From: Flavihumibacter profundi
Lineage (GTDB): Bacteria > Bacteroidota > Bacteroidia > Chitinophagales > Chitinophagaceae
Assembly: GCF_020076305.1 (NCBI RefSeq)
Contig: NZ_JAIQXE010000002.1
Location: 310,001 to 374,000, forward strand
DNA: 64,000 nucleotides
Reading direction: 5' to 3'
Shown here piece after piece: positions 36,280 to 46,013 of the stretch. Made by a program: the position numbers and the translations under genes. Numbering within the stretch: the stretch's first letter is position 1; each line of letters begins with the position of its first letter. The notes beneath the pieces are model-generated. The model ran no database searches, was not told the origin of the DNA, and worked only from the letters and a program-made list of their open reading frames with translations.

Positions 36280-37398
36280 ATGAGACATTATTTCCCCATG
36301 TTCCCTATGGTATGGGTTGCCATTGCCATGCAGGTTATCGCCTGTTCAGGTAAAGCAAAACAGCAGGAAGCTGCCCCGGAAACTTATACCGTTATCCAGC
36401 CTGCCCTGGTGGATACCATTTTTACGAAAGAATATATTGCAGAGATACATTCATTGCAGAATGTAGAGATAAGGACCCATGTAAAGGGTTTTATTGAGAA
36501 GATCCATATTGATGAAGGCAAACCTGTTCAGGCAGGCCAAATTCTCTTTACCCTCAGCAACCGGGAATTCAGGGAAAACCTGCTTAAGGCTTTGGCCAAT
36601 TATAAAAGCGCCTTCGCTGAATTGAAAGTTGCTGAAGTAGAGCTCAAAAATACCCGCACCCTTGCAGAAAAAAACATTGTTTCTTCCTCAGAACTTGATA
36701 TGGCCCTGGCCCGTAAAGAGGCCATTGAAGCCAAACTGGAAGAGGCACAGAGTGCTATTTCCATTGCCCGGCTTAACCTGTCTTTCACTGAAGTGAAAGC
36801 ACCTTTCACTGGCGTGATTAACCGAATTCCTTTCAAAACCGGCAGCCTCGTGGGCGAAGGCGACCTGCTCACAAAAATTTCCAACAACAAGGAGGTCTTT
36901 GCTTATTTCAATATGTCGGAAAAGGAATTTATCGACCTGATGGAAAAAGATAGTTCCGGACTGAACAAGGTGGTTTCGCTGCAGCTGGCCAATAATGAAT
37001 TGTTTAAGTATTCCGGTACCATTGAAACCGTCGAAAATGAGATCGATGAGGGTACGGGTAATATCGCCTTCCGGGCACGCTTTAAAAATCCGGATCAGTT
37101 GCTGAAGCATGGTTCCAGTGGAAAGATCCTGATGAAGGAAGCGCTGAAACAGGCGCTCGTCATCCCGCAAAAAGCCAGTTTTGAAATTCAGGATAAGGTA
37201 TATGTTTTTACGGTCGACAGCAGCAATACCATTCGAATGCGGAATATCAATCCAAGGCTTCGCCTGCCGCATTTGTATGTCATAGGGTCGGGGCTCGAAC
37301 CCAGGGATCGCCTGATTTACGAAGGCATCCAGCAGGTGAAAGAAGGCCAGCGTATCCAGCCCAAACCCCTTGCTTTCCGCGATATCCATTTTGACTGA
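36280..37398 (+). CDS. RND efflux periplasmic adaptor lipoprotein
   Basis: This 372-aa membrane fusion protein has a lipobox with Cys22 (VIACS), a lipoyl-like half (EIRTHVKGFIEKIHIDEG), a coiled-coil hairpin (about 105-165), the second lipoyl half with APFTGVINRIPFKTG, and beta-barrel and membrane-proximal domains to the C-terminus. It bridges the inner-membrane pump and outer-membrane channel. The pump gene starts 37 bp downstream and the channel gene follows, giving a complete tripartite set. Substrates are unknown; HAE1-type partners usually export hydrophobic drugs or lipids. Confidence 0.92.
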   Translation: MRHYFPMFPMVWVAIAMQVIACSGKAKQQEAAPETYTVIQPALVDTIFTKEYIAEIHSLQNVEIRTHVKGFIEKIHIDEGKPVQAGQILFTLSNREFRENLLKALANYKSAFAELKVAEVELKNTRTLAEKNIVSSSELDMALARKEAIEAKLEEAQSAISIARLNLSFTEVKAPFTGVINRIPFKTGSLVGEGDLLTKISNNKEVFAYFNMSEKEFIDLMEKDSSGLNKVVSLQLANNELFKYSGTIETVENEIDEGTGNIAFRARFKNPDQLLKHGSSGKILMKEALKQALVIPQKASFEIQDKVYVFTVDSSNTIRMRNINPRLRLPHLYVIGSGLEPRDRLIYEGIQQVKEGQRIQPKPLAFRDIHFD

Positions 37399-37435
37399 TG
37401 CCCCGGGCATTACTATTCCCCTAAAAATTGAAAAT

Positions 37436-40400
37436 ATGACTGCTGCTTTTATACATCGGCCGGTCCTGTCGATCGTGGTATCCCTGATCATCACGTTGCT
37501 GGGCTTCCTGGCTTTTACCCAACTGCCCGTGACGCAGTTTCCCGATATCGCTCCACCTGAAGTAAACGTAACAACCAAATACACCGGCGCAAATGCCGAG
37601 ACCTGCGTGAAGGCTGTGGTGACGCCACTGGAGCGCGCTATCAATGGTGTGCCGGGCATGGCTTATATGTCTTCTGTTTCCGGTAACGACGGCACCAGTG
37701 TTATCCAGATTGTTTTTAAAGCGGGCACCGATCCCGATGTGGCTGCGGTTAACGTTCAGAACCGCGTCTCTTCCACCCTGGATGAATTGCCTGAAGAAGT
37801 GATCAAGGCGGGCGTAATCGTAGAGAAAGTACAGAACAGTATGCTCCTCTATGTGAATATGCTGAGCAATGATTCTTCAATGGATGAAAAATTCCTGTAC
37901 AATTATACCGATATCAACCTGATGGCCGAGCTCAAACGCATCGAGGGCGTTGGCTTCGCTGATATCATGGGCTCGCGCGAATATTCGATGCGCATCTGGC
38001 TGAACCCGCAGAAGATGACGGGCTATGGTATTTCCACCGATGATGTCGTGAATAGCCTGAAACAGCAAAACGTAGAAGCTGCGCCGGGTAAGATCGGCGA
38101 GAGTTCAGGGAGAAAGGCTCAGTCACTGCAATATGTACTGAAATATACTGGCAAATACAACACCCGCGACCAGTATGAGAACGTGGTGGTAAAGAGTGAA
38201 GCCGGTGGTGGCCTCATCAGGCTGAAAGATATTGCGGAAGTGGATTTCGGTTCCCAGGAATATGATGTGATCTCCAAGGAAAATGGCAAGCCTTCTGCAG
38301 CGATCATGTTGAAACAAAGGCCCGGCAGTAACGCCCGCGAAGTGATCTCAAATATCAAGCAAAGGATGGAAGAACTGAAACAGAACTTTCCACCCGGACT
38401 TGATTATACCATTGGTTATGATGTATCGGCATTTTTGGATGCCTCCATCCATGAAGTGGTGAAAACCCTGGTGGAAGCTTTCCTGCTGGTATCGCTGGTC
38501 GTTTTTATTTTCCTGCAGGACCTGCGCTCTACCATCATTCCCGCCATTGCAGTGCCGGTATCACTGATCGGCACATTTTTCTTCCTGCAACTGTTTGGTT
38601 TTTCACTGAACATGATTACACTGTTCGCACTGGTGCTGGCTATCGGGATTGTGGTAGACAATGCTATCGTGGTAATAGAAGCTGTGCATGCAAAGATGGA
38701 GCATTCCAAAATCAGCGCTAAGAAAGCTACGGAGAAGGCGATGAAGGAAATCAGCGGGGCCATCATTGCAATAACACTGGTAATGTCAGCAGTATTCCTG
38801 CCAGTCGCTTTTATGCCCGGATCAGTGGGTATCTTTTACCGGCAATTTTCACTGACCATGTCCGTCTCCATTGTGCTGTCGGGTGTCGTGGCGCTAACCC
38901 TGACACCTGCCTTATGCGCAATGCTGCTGAAGCGGACTGATCATAACAAATCCTCCGGCAACCTGCTGGGTAAATTTTTCAGATGGTTCAACAACTGGTA
39001 TAATAACCTTTCCGGCCGCTATCAACAACTCGTGGGACTGATAGCCAACAGGCGTATGGTCACCTTCGCGAGCCTGCTGGTGTTCTGTGCTGCCACCGGC
39101 ATCTTTGGCAGTATCCTGCCCACGGGTTTTATTCCAAATGAAGACCAGGCGACTATTTATGCAAGCGTTACTACCCCATCGGGCGCAACTTTGGAAAGAA
39201 CCGAAAAAGTGGTGGATGCTATACAGCAGACAGCGGAAAAAATTGACGGCGTAGCATCTGTTTCTACCCTGGCCGGGTTCAATGTTTTGTCCGACGGTAC
39301 GGGTGCCTCATTCGGCATGAACCTGATCAACCTGAAAAAATGGGAGGCAAGAAAACTCTCGGATAAGGAGATCATTGAACTCCTGAAAGAAAAAACAAGT
39401 TATATCAAGGATGCGAAGATCGAGTTCTTCACCCCGCCGCCGGTGCCGGGATTCGGAAACGCGAGCGGTTTTGAATTGCGCCTGCTGGACCGCACCGGAA
39501 AGGGCGACCTGAAAAAGCTGGAAGAAGTGGCGGTGCGTTTCTCAGATAGTATCGGCCAGCGGCCGGAGATTGCCAACGCCTTCACCACTTTCGATGCCAG
39601 CTTCCCGCAGTATATGGTGCATATCGACAATGCCAAAGCCGCTGAGAAAGGCGTAGTGGTAGCTGATATCCTCAGCACGCTGCAGACCTTCCTGGGGAGT
39701 GAGTATGCGACAAACTTCATCCGCTTCGGGCAGCTCTACCGAGTTATGGTTCAGGCCCTTCCGGAATACCGTGCCAAGCCGGAGGATATCCTCTCTTTGT
39801 ATGTGAAAAACAAAAGCGGCGAGATGGTACCGGTTAACGCTTTCCTGCGTATTGAAAAAGTATACGGCCCGGAAGTAGTAACGCGCTATAATATGTACCC
39901 TGCCGCGATGGTGAATGGTGAACAGGCAAAGGGTTATAGCAGTGGCCAGGCAATTGCTGCCATTAAGGAAGAAGCCCGGCTGAAACTGCCCGCAGGCTAT
40001 TCCTACGACTGGGCAGGCTCTTCACGGGACCAGGCGCTGGCTGGCAACGAAGCCATTGCCATTTTCCTGATCTGCCTGCTCTTTGTTTACCTGTTGCTTT
40101 CTGCACAGTATGAAAGTTTTCTGTTACCCCTGCCTGTTATACTGTCCCTGCCCGCAGGGATTTTCGGCGCCTTCCTGCTGCTTTGGGCCATGGACCTCGA
40201 GAACAATATCTATGCCCAGGTGGCCATGATCATGCTCATAGGGCTGCTGGGCAAAAATGCGATCCTGATCGTTGAGTTTGCTTCACTGAAGCACCGCGAA
40301 GGGCTCACACCTTACCAGGCAGCCATTGAAGGCGCTGTTTCAAGGTTGCGACCGATCCTGATGACCTCCTTTGCCTTTATCGCCGGACTGATACCCCTGA

Positions 40401-40588
40401 TGTTCGCTTCAGGGGCCGGGGCCATCGGTAATAAAACCATCGGCGCAGCAGCCGCGGGCGGGATGTTCTTCGGTACCGTCTTCGGTGTGCTGGTTATCCC
40501 CGGGCTGTATGTGCTCTTCGCGACACTGGAAGAAAGGCTGCATAAAAAAGGCGCTGTGGAAGAAAAACCATTCACTGAAACTATTTGA
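37436..40588 (+). CDS. HAE1-family RND efflux pump
   Basis: ATG 37436 starts a 1050-aa AcrB-like permease; an earlier in-frame start would run into the adaptor gene end. It has the expected 12 membrane helices and two large periplasmic loops. The TM4 relay shows Asp408-Asn409 (VVDNAIVVIE), so the second Asp of AcrB (Asp408 there) is Asn, while Lys940 in TM10 (GLLGKNAIL) is kept. Pumps of this size use proton antiport. The gene lies between adaptor and NodT channel, so the three are one operon. The changed relay residue is unusual for AcrB but may be common in Bacteroidota. Confidence 0.93.
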   Translation: MTAAFIHRPVLSIVVSLIITLLGFLAFTQLPVTQFPDIAPPEVNVTTKYTGANAETCVKAVVTPLERAINGVPGMAYMSSVSGNDGTSVIQIVFKAGTDPDVAAVNVQNRVSSTLDELPEEVIKAGVIVEKVQNSMLLYVNMLSNDSSMDEKFLYNYTDINLMAELKRIEGVGFADIMGSREYSMRIWLNPQKMTGYGISTDDVVNSLKQQNVEAAPGKIGESSGRKAQSLQYVLKYTGKYNTRDQYENVVVKSEAGGGLIRLKDIAEVDFGSQEYDVISKENGKPSAAIMLKQRPGSNAREVISNIKQRMEELKQNFPPGLDYTIGYDVSAFLDASIHEVVKTLVEAFLLVSLVVFIFLQDLRSTIIPAIAVPVSLIGTFFFLQLFGFSLNMITLFALVLAIGIVVDNAIVVIEAVHAKMEHSKISAKKATEKAMKEISGAIIAITLVMSAVFLPVAFMPGSVGIFYRQFSLTMSVSIVLSGVVALTLTPALCAMLLKRTDHNKSSGNLLGKFFRWFNNWYNNLSGRYQQLVGLIANRRMVTFASLLVFCAATGIFGSILPTGFIPNEDQATIYASVTTPSGATLERTEKVVDAIQQTAEKIDGVASVSTLAGFNVLSDGTGASFGMNLINLKKWEARKLSDKEIIELLKEKTSYIKDAKIEFFTPPPVPGFGNASGFELRLLDRTGKGDLKKLEEVAVRFSDSIGQRPEIANAFTTFDASFPQYMVHIDNAKAAEKGVVVADILSTLQTFLGSEYATNFIRFGQLYRVMVQALPEYRAKPEDILSLYVKNKSGEMVPVNAFLRIEKVYGPEVVTRYNMYPAAMVNGEQAKGYSSGQAIAAIKEEARLKLPAGYSYDWAGSSRDQALAGNEAIAIFLICLLFVYLLLSAQYESFLLPLPVILSLPAGIFGAFLLLWAMDLENNIYAQVAMIMLIGLLGKNAILIVEFASLKHREGLTPYQAAIEGAVSRLRPILMTSFAFIAGLIPLMFASGAGAIGNKTIGAAAAGGMFFGTVFGVLVIPGLYVLFATLEERLHKKGAVEEKPFTETI

Positions 40589-40591
40589 TAT

Positions 40592-42019
40592 ATGAAACAA
40601 TTAATTATTTTTTCTATACTGGCCATTGGGCTTGGCACCATGCCCGCCTGCCGGGTGCCTGCTGATACCACAGTTAATCATCAACTGCCCCTGCCCGTTA
40701 GCTTTAACCAGGATACCGACACCGTGAACAGTGCGGGCCTTACCAGGAAGCTATTCTATACTTCCCCGCTTCTGGATGCCTTGTTGGATACTGTTATCGC
40801 CAACAATTACGACCTGCTGATTGCTGCCCAGCGTATAGAAGCGGCGCGGGCCATGGTTTTGCAAACTCGGGGCCTTCTTGCACCACAGGTGAATGCGGGT
40901 GTAGTGCCCAGCCTCCGGAAATTTGGCTTGTATACTATGGATGGCGCAGGCAATAAAACTACAGATATTGAGCCCGGGAAAGTTGTGCCGGAAAACCTGC
41001 CTGACTTTTATATGGGCCTCCAGACTTCCTGGGAGGTGGATATCTGGGGTAAACTGAAGAACAAAAAGAAAGCCGCCCTTGCCAGGGTACTTGCTTCGGT
41101 GGAAGGGAAGCATTATATCCAGACTTCCCTGGTTGCTGAAACTGCCGGGGCATACTATGAATTGATGGCTGCCGACCAGGTGCTCCGGATGCTTGATGAA
41201 ACCATTTTACTGCAGGAGCAGGCTATCGGGACGGTACGTATACTGAAGGAAAATGCCAAGGTGAATGAACTGGCAGTACAACAGTTTGAAGCTCAGTTGC
41301 TTGGCATGAAAACCATGCGGCTGGAAACGCAGCAGCTGGTCGTTGCGATTGAGAACCAGATTAATTTCCTGGCCGGTCGACTGCCACGGCCTGTTGTGCG
41401 CGATAGTTCCTTTTTTGCGAACCCATCTTTGCCGCTGATTAAGGCCGGCATCCCGACTGCTTTGTTGCGGAACCGTCCCGATATACGCCAGGCTGAATGG
41501 GAACTTGCTGCTACAAAAGCCGACCTGCGTTCGGCCCGGGCGGCGTATTTTCCATCATTTACCCTGAACGCCGGCATCGGCTTGCAAGCCTATAGGGCCA
41601 GCCTGCTCTTTACTTTTCCTGAATCAGTGGCTTATAGCCTCATTGCCGGATTAGCCGGACCAGTATTGAACCGCCGGCAAATTGAAGCTGAATTTGCCCG
41701 GTCCAGCGCCCAGCAAAAGGAAGCGCTGTACAAATACCAACAAACCGTAACCCGCAGTTTTCTTGAGGTGGACCAGGAACTGAAAAAAATACTCAACCTC
41801 GACCAGGTCTTTACGCTGAAAGCAAAGGAAAAGGATATTCTCTCTTCTTCTATAACAGTTTCAGGAGACCTGTTCCGCACCGGCCGTGCTAATTACCTGG
41901 AAGTATTGATAACCAGGCAGAATGCACTGCGGTCGAATATGGAATTGATTAATACGAGAAAGAACCAGTACCTGGCAGTGATCAGTTTATATAAAGCGAT
42001 AGGGGGTGGCTGGAATTAA
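40592..42019 (+). CDS. NodT-family outer-membrane efflux lipoprotein
   Basis: This 475-aa TolC/OprM-type channel begins with a lipobox (MPACR, Cys20) and contains the NodT-family features: an alpha-helical barrel region (RIEAARAMVLQTRG), a repeated second half (WELAATKADLRSARA), and the typical GRANYLEVLITRQNAL segment near the C-terminus. It begins 3 bp after the pump stop, so it is translationally coupled and completes the tripartite exporter with the upstream adaptor and pump. Confidence 0.92.
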   Translation: MKQLIIFSILAIGLGTMPACRVPADTTVNHQLPLPVSFNQDTDTVNSAGLTRKLFYTSPLLDALLDTVIANNYDLLIAAQRIEAARAMVLQTRGLLAPQVNAGVVPSLRKFGLYTMDGAGNKTTDIEPGKVVPENLPDFYMGLQTSWEVDIWGKLKNKKKAALARVLASVEGKHYIQTSLVAETAGAYYELMAADQVLRMLDETILLQEQAIGTVRILKENAKVNELAVQQFEAQLLGMKTMRLETQQLVVAIENQINFLAGRLPRPVVRDSSFFANPSLPLIKAGIPTALLRNRPDIRQAEWELAATKADLRSARAAYFPSFTLNAGIGLQAYRASLLFTFPESVAYSLIAGLAGPVLNRRQIEAEFARSSAQQKEALYKYQQTVTRSFLEVDQELKKILNLDQVFTLKAKEKDILSSSITVSGDLFRTGRANYLEVLITRQNALRSNMELINTRKNQYLAVISLYKAIGGGWN

Positions 42020-42107
42020 AAAGTTTAAACACGATTACCCGATTTTCAGTATCTTAGTAAACAGTTGCTTATAATTTCTATTTCTTGTAATCATAAAAAA
42101 ATAAACC

Positions 42108-42413
42108 ATGAAAAAATTGCTATTGATCCTTTTAATTGGAATGAGTATTAACAGTTTTGCACAAAAGGCTACCACCTGGACAGCCTGGGTAAGTGATTCT
42201 CATTGCGGAGCTAAGGGTAAGGATGCCTCACACGCAGAATGCGCCGTTAAATGCGTAAAAGGTGGTGCTGAACCTGTTTTGGTTGTTGATGGAAAGGTTT
42301 ACAAAATTGCCGACCCAAAAAAGATAACCGATTTTGTCGGTAAGAAAGTGACCGTAACAGGTACTTTGAAAGGTGAAACTATCACTATTGAAAAAGTAGC
42401 TGCAGCTGCATAA
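42108..42413 (+). CDS. Small secreted protein (DUF5818-like)
   Basis: This 101-aa protein has a clean signal peptide (ends near NSFAQ) and a compact beta domain with three conserved Cys or nearby (VSDSHCGAKG, HAECAVKCVKGG) and a GKVYKIADPKK strand; a C-terminal VTVTGTLKG strand closes it. This matches small Bacteroidota/Acidobacteria secreted proteins of the DUF5818 kind. Function unknown; the Cys/His set could bind metal. It lies 88 bp after the efflux operon and ends at a strong terminator, so it may be expressed separately. Confidence 0.75.
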   Translation: MKKLLLILLIGMSINSFAQKATTWTAWVSDSHCGAKGKDASHAECAVKCVKGGAEPVLVVDGKVYKIADPKKITDFVGKKVTVTGTLKGETITIEKVAAAA

Positions 42414-42433
42414 AAGTTTATTGAAATTGCTTT

Positions 42434-42478
42434 AAGGCCTCCACCCAAATCTCAATGGGCCCGGAGGCCTTTTTCTTT
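42434..42478 (+). terminator. Terminator after the small secreted protein gene
   Basis: AAGGCCTCC and GGAGGCCTT form a 9-bp stem with a 20-nt loop, followed by a T-rich stretch. Confidence 0.85.
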
Positions 42479-42519
42479 TGCGCCTTACCGGAACAAACTA
42501 ATTTTGAAATCAATCACTG

Positions 42520-43584
42520 ATGAATTTTCGCTACCTGTATCTGCTATGGTTTTTGCTTTTATCCGGCATAATTATTTCCTGTAAAACCACGCATAAGCCT
42601 TCTGGTGTCTCCAATAGTAAAATGGAGGAAATATACCAAACCGTAAAAACGCCTTACAAGTATGGTGTCGTTTTCCAGCATCCCGACTCAACAAAAATGA
42701 TGGATAGTCCATCTGTATTCCGCTGGAACGGCCAATGGTGTATGACCTATATCATCTTCGACGGAAGGGGTTATGAAACCTGGCTGGCTGAAAGCGATGA
42801 CCTTATTCACTGGACCTCGAAGGGCCGCATTTTATCCTTCACGGATTCTGGCTGGGATGCAAACCAGAAAGCCGGATACATGGCATTACTGGATACAAGG
42901 TGGGCTGGGGAATATACTCCGGCTGCGTATAACGGCAAATACTGGATGTCTTATCTAGGCGGTTCTGTTTCCGGTTATGAAGCCGGGCAGCTTGGGGTAG
43001 GGATTGCAAATACAACAGATCCCGGAAACGCAGTTGAATGGCAGCGGATGCCCGGCCATGTGCTTTCAGCCAATGACAAGGACGCGCGCTGGTTTGAAAA
43101 TAAAACCATCTTTAAAAGCACGGTCATAAAAGACGATAAGAGGCATACCGGCCATCTATTTGTCATGTATTACAATGCCGCAGGTGATACTGCCAGCTAT
43201 GAAAGCATTGGCATGGCTGTTTCAGATGATATGATTCATTGGAGCCGCTATGGAAAGGATCCTGTTATCAGTCGCTATAAAAAGGGCACCATCAGCGGCG
43301 ATGCACAGATTGTCCAGATCGGCAATTTGTATGTAATGTTTTATTTTGGAGCATTCTGGAATGAAGAGGGAAAAGCATTTGATCGTTTTGCCTGTTCCTA
43401 TGACCTTATCCATTGGACCGATTGGTCTGGCCCTGACCTCATCCGGCCATCCGAACCTTATGATGAAACCTTTGCACATAAACCCTTTGTCATTAAATGG
43501 AAAGGCGTCGTTTATCATTTTTATAATGCAGTGGGAAAGAATGGACGGGTGATTGCTTTGGCAACTTCTGCTCCTTTAAAATGA
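42520..43584 (+). CDS. Beta-propeller glycosidase-like lipoprotein
   Basis: This 354-aa lipoprotein (Cys21 in IISCK) has repeated propeller blades typical of GH43/GH32/GH130-type folds: LAESDDLIHWTSKGRIL, MAVSDDMIHWSRYGKDPVI and the SYDLIHWTDWSGPDL segment. MDSPSVFRWNG at about 67 provides the Asp expected near the first blade; other acids (Glu in WFENKTI, Asp in SGDAQIV) may complete the site. I could not assign it to one family. It may act on surface polysaccharide. It is convergent with the efflux operon ending at 43598. Confidence 0.7.
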   Translation: MNFRYLYLLWFLLLSGIIISCKTTHKPSGVSNSKMEEIYQTVKTPYKYGVVFQHPDSTKMMDSPSVFRWNGQWCMTYIIFDGRGYETWLAESDDLIHWTSKGRILSFTDSGWDANQKAGYMALLDTRWAGEYTPAAYNGKYWMSYLGGSVSGYEAGQLGVGIANTTDPGNAVEWQRMPGHVLSANDKDARWFENKTIFKSTVIKDDKRHTGHLFVMYYNAAGDTASYESIGMAVSDDMIHWSRYGKDPVISRYKKGTISGDAQIVQIGNLYVMFYFGAFWNEEGKAFDRFACSYDLIHWTDWSGPDLIRPSEPYDETFAHKPFVIKWKGVVYHFYNAVGKNGRVIALATSAPLK

Positions 43585-43597
43585 GTTTGGGAGAATA

Positions 43598-46000
43598 TTA
43601 ATATTCTGTTGAAAACTTGTTCTCCAGTAGTTTTTCTTTAAAGGCAGATTTAAAGAACCAGGCGAACGTTACAATGAAAGCCCTGGTATCTGCTTTGCCA
43701 TAACGGTAATTGGTAAATTCTGTTGTGCTGTTTGTATAACCGCTTTTGAATGTATTAAAAATATCTGTGACTGTCAGGCCTACACGCGCATTTCCCTTAC
43801 CCAATTTTTGCTGGAAACCAAGATCAACAAAATATTGTGCTATCCGTTTTCCCTGGGGTGTAGGCAGGGCAGAATTATAATTACCCGTTACCTGTAATTT
43901 GCTTCCCTGCCAGGGCACAAAATTATTTATGAGTTTGGCATACCAGCCAAAAGCTTCCTGCACAGCATCTTTTGAAATATTGCTCCCATTTAATTTTTGC
44001 TGGAACAACGATATGCTTGCATTAAAATCATAGAACCCGGAAAGTTTTGCATTAAGTATACTTTCTATACCGAACGTTGTGGCATTGCCAATATTTACAG
44101 GAAAAGTTAGATTGGCGCCGTTAGATTGCAAATGGGAATATTGCCTGATGGTATTAATGGAATACCTGTAAAAAAGGTTGGTGGAAACAGCGTACCTGCT
44201 CCATTCTTTGTTATAACCCAGTTCAATGGCGTGAATAATTTCCGGCTGCAGGTTTGGATTTCCACTATGGGGATTTAAGGAATCGGTAATATCCACAAAT
44301 GGATTGAGTTGACCCATACCGGGCCGATTGATCCTTTTGCCATAACTGAGCTTCCAATATGCTTCCGGTTTATTATAATAGATAAGACTTGCTGTGGGAA
44401 AGAAATCCAGGTATTGATTGGTGAACTTTGTACTGTCCTTTTGGGTATTCCCATCATTTGAAGTCTGTTCGGCCCTGATGCCCAGGTCATATTTCCATTT
44501 TTGATTTTGGGGACTGCCAAAACCTGAACTATAAAGCGCATATAAGGCGTTTACCTGTTCATTAAATTTAAAAATATCGCTGGCTGCTGTGTTGACTATA
44601 TAGTCACCATTTATTAAAGCAGATGTTTGAAAATCGTCATCGGTCCTGCGAAATACTCCTTTGTAACCGGTTTCTATTTTCCCGTTGCTGGTAAAAGGGA
44701 ATGCATAATCCAGTTTGGCGGTGGATACATTTCCATTTTCGTAATTATGTGTCTTTTGTAAAAACGGATCCCCGGCATTGACGCCATTTTCATCCAGTGG
44801 CTGTGAGGTAATATCTGTATTCTCCCGGTCCCGGTTAATTGATGATGTTATACTGGCTGACAGCGATTTTTGCGGGTCATTAAATTTCCGGTTATAATCA
44901 AAAGCAAACTCAGCAACCTTCGAACGTTCCAGTTCCAGTGAATGCCTGTTTGTGTTTGAATTAAAATCATTGTTTTGTTTATATATAATGCTGTTTAAGC
45001 TCTCATCATTGTCCTGGCCTTCCATATTACCAATGGCTTCAAGGGAAAAAGTGTTTTTATTATCGGGCGTAAAGTCAACATTAAACTTCAGGTTTTGTAA
45101 TTGCTCCAGCCTTTCATCATTCCTGTTCTGGTTTAATAAGTATTCATCTGGTAAGTAATAATTGGTGCGGCTTGCATTGATTTTCCTTGTCCTTCCGGCA
45201 AACCGGTTATCGTAGCCCAGCCCGAGGTTCCATTTTTTTGTTTTATGGTTTACCAGGAAGGAGCTGTTTATCCTGCCCCTGCTGCCAAATCCTGCTCCCA
45301 ATGCCAAAGCCCCATTGGTGCCATTTTGTTTATTTTTTTTGAGTTTTATATTGATGATCCCGCTTTCCGCATTCGCATCATATTTGGCAGTAGGGTTGTT
45401 GATGATTTCTATGCTCTCGATGCTGCTGGCTGGTATCTGGTCGGGGTTACCCAGGTTGGAATTCCTGCCATTTATTAATATCAGCGGCGTTTTGCCCCTT
45501 AAGGTAATGGCACCATCTGCATCAACTGATACGGTTGGTGTGTTTTTTAGTATGTCTGTGGCTGTACCACCAGATGAAGTGATATTTGCTGCCGCATTTA
45601 CAATAAATCCCTGCTGCGTTTTTTCTATCAGTTTCTTTTGGGAAGTTACCGTTACTGACTGGAGGAAGTTTGCATCCTTATCTAAGTTGTAGTGATCAAA
45701 TTGGATTGTCTTGGTATCTGCTGTTAACGATATCTTTTGGGTGGCTGATTTATAGCCAATCAAACTGAATTTTAACTGGTAGTCGCCTAAATCAATTTTA
45801 TCCAATGAAAAAAAACCAGTACTATCAGTTGTAGTATAGTATACTACTTTGCCGGTATCTGCCAGGTTATTTAAGGTGACTGTTACAAATTCCAGCGCAA
45901 CATTTTTATCAGATATATTACCGGTTACTTTCCCTGTTTTTTGGGCAAACAGGCATTCGCTGGAAAAATAAAAAATGGATATTAGGATGAGTTTATACAT
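43598..46000 (-). CDS. Outer-membrane beta-barrel family protein (PF14905-type)
   Basis: This 800-aa protein has a signal peptide (ends near LFAQ), a carboxypeptidase-like regulatory domain (about 22-95), a plug-like region (about 110-225, VSVDADGAITLRGK and ILINGRNSN) and a long C-terminal barrel. This is the TonB-receptor-like barrel class often listed as outer membrane beta-barrel protein. It starts 13 bp after the adaptor stop and is the last gene of a unit containing a two-component system and an RND exporter. A role in receiving or sensing the exported or imported compound is inferred from this layout only. Confidence 0.88.
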   Translation of the reverse strand: MYKLILISIFYFSSECLFAQKTGKVTGNISDKNVALEFVTVTLNNLADTGKVVYYTTTDSTGFFSLDKIDLGDYQLKFSLIGYKSATQKISLTADTKTIQFDHYNLDKDANFLQSVTVTSQKKLIEKTQQGFIVNAAANITSSGGTATDILKNTPTVSVDADGAITLRGKTPLILINGRNSNLGNPDQIPASSIESIEIINNPTAKYDANAESGIINIKLKKNKQNGTNGALALGAGFGSRGRINSSFLVNHKTKKWNLGLGYDNRFAGRTRKINASRTNYYLPDEYLLNQNRNDERLEQLQNLKFNVDFTPDNKNTFSLEAIGNMEGQDNDESLNSIIYKQNNDFNSNTNRHSLELERSKVAEFAFDYNRKFNDPQKSLSASITSSINRDRENTDITSQPLDENGVNAGDPFLQKTHNYENGNVSTAKLDYAFPFTSNGKIETGYKGVFRRTDDDFQTSALINGDYIVNTAASDIFKFNEQVNALYALYSSGFGSPQNQKWKYDLGIRAEQTSNDGNTQKDSTKFTNQYLDFFPTASLIYYNKPEAYWKLSYGKRINRPGMGQLNPFVDITDSLNPHSGNPNLQPEIIHAIELGYNKEWSRYAVSTNLFYRYSINTIRQYSHLQSNGANLTFPVNIGNATTFGIESILNAKLSGFYDFNASISLFQQKLNGSNISKDAVQEAFGWYAKLINNFVPWQGSKLQVTGNYNSALPTPQGKRIAQYFVDLGFQQKLGKGNARVGLTVTDIFNTFKSGYTNSTTEFTNYRYGKADTRAFIVTFAWFFKSAFKEKLLENKFSTEY

Positions 46001-46013
46001 GTAAAAATATTAT

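Noticed and set aside
36688-37659. Long minus-strand open frame of 323 codons
   Set aside because: It is antisense to the RND adaptor and pump genes, whose protein motifs are clear.
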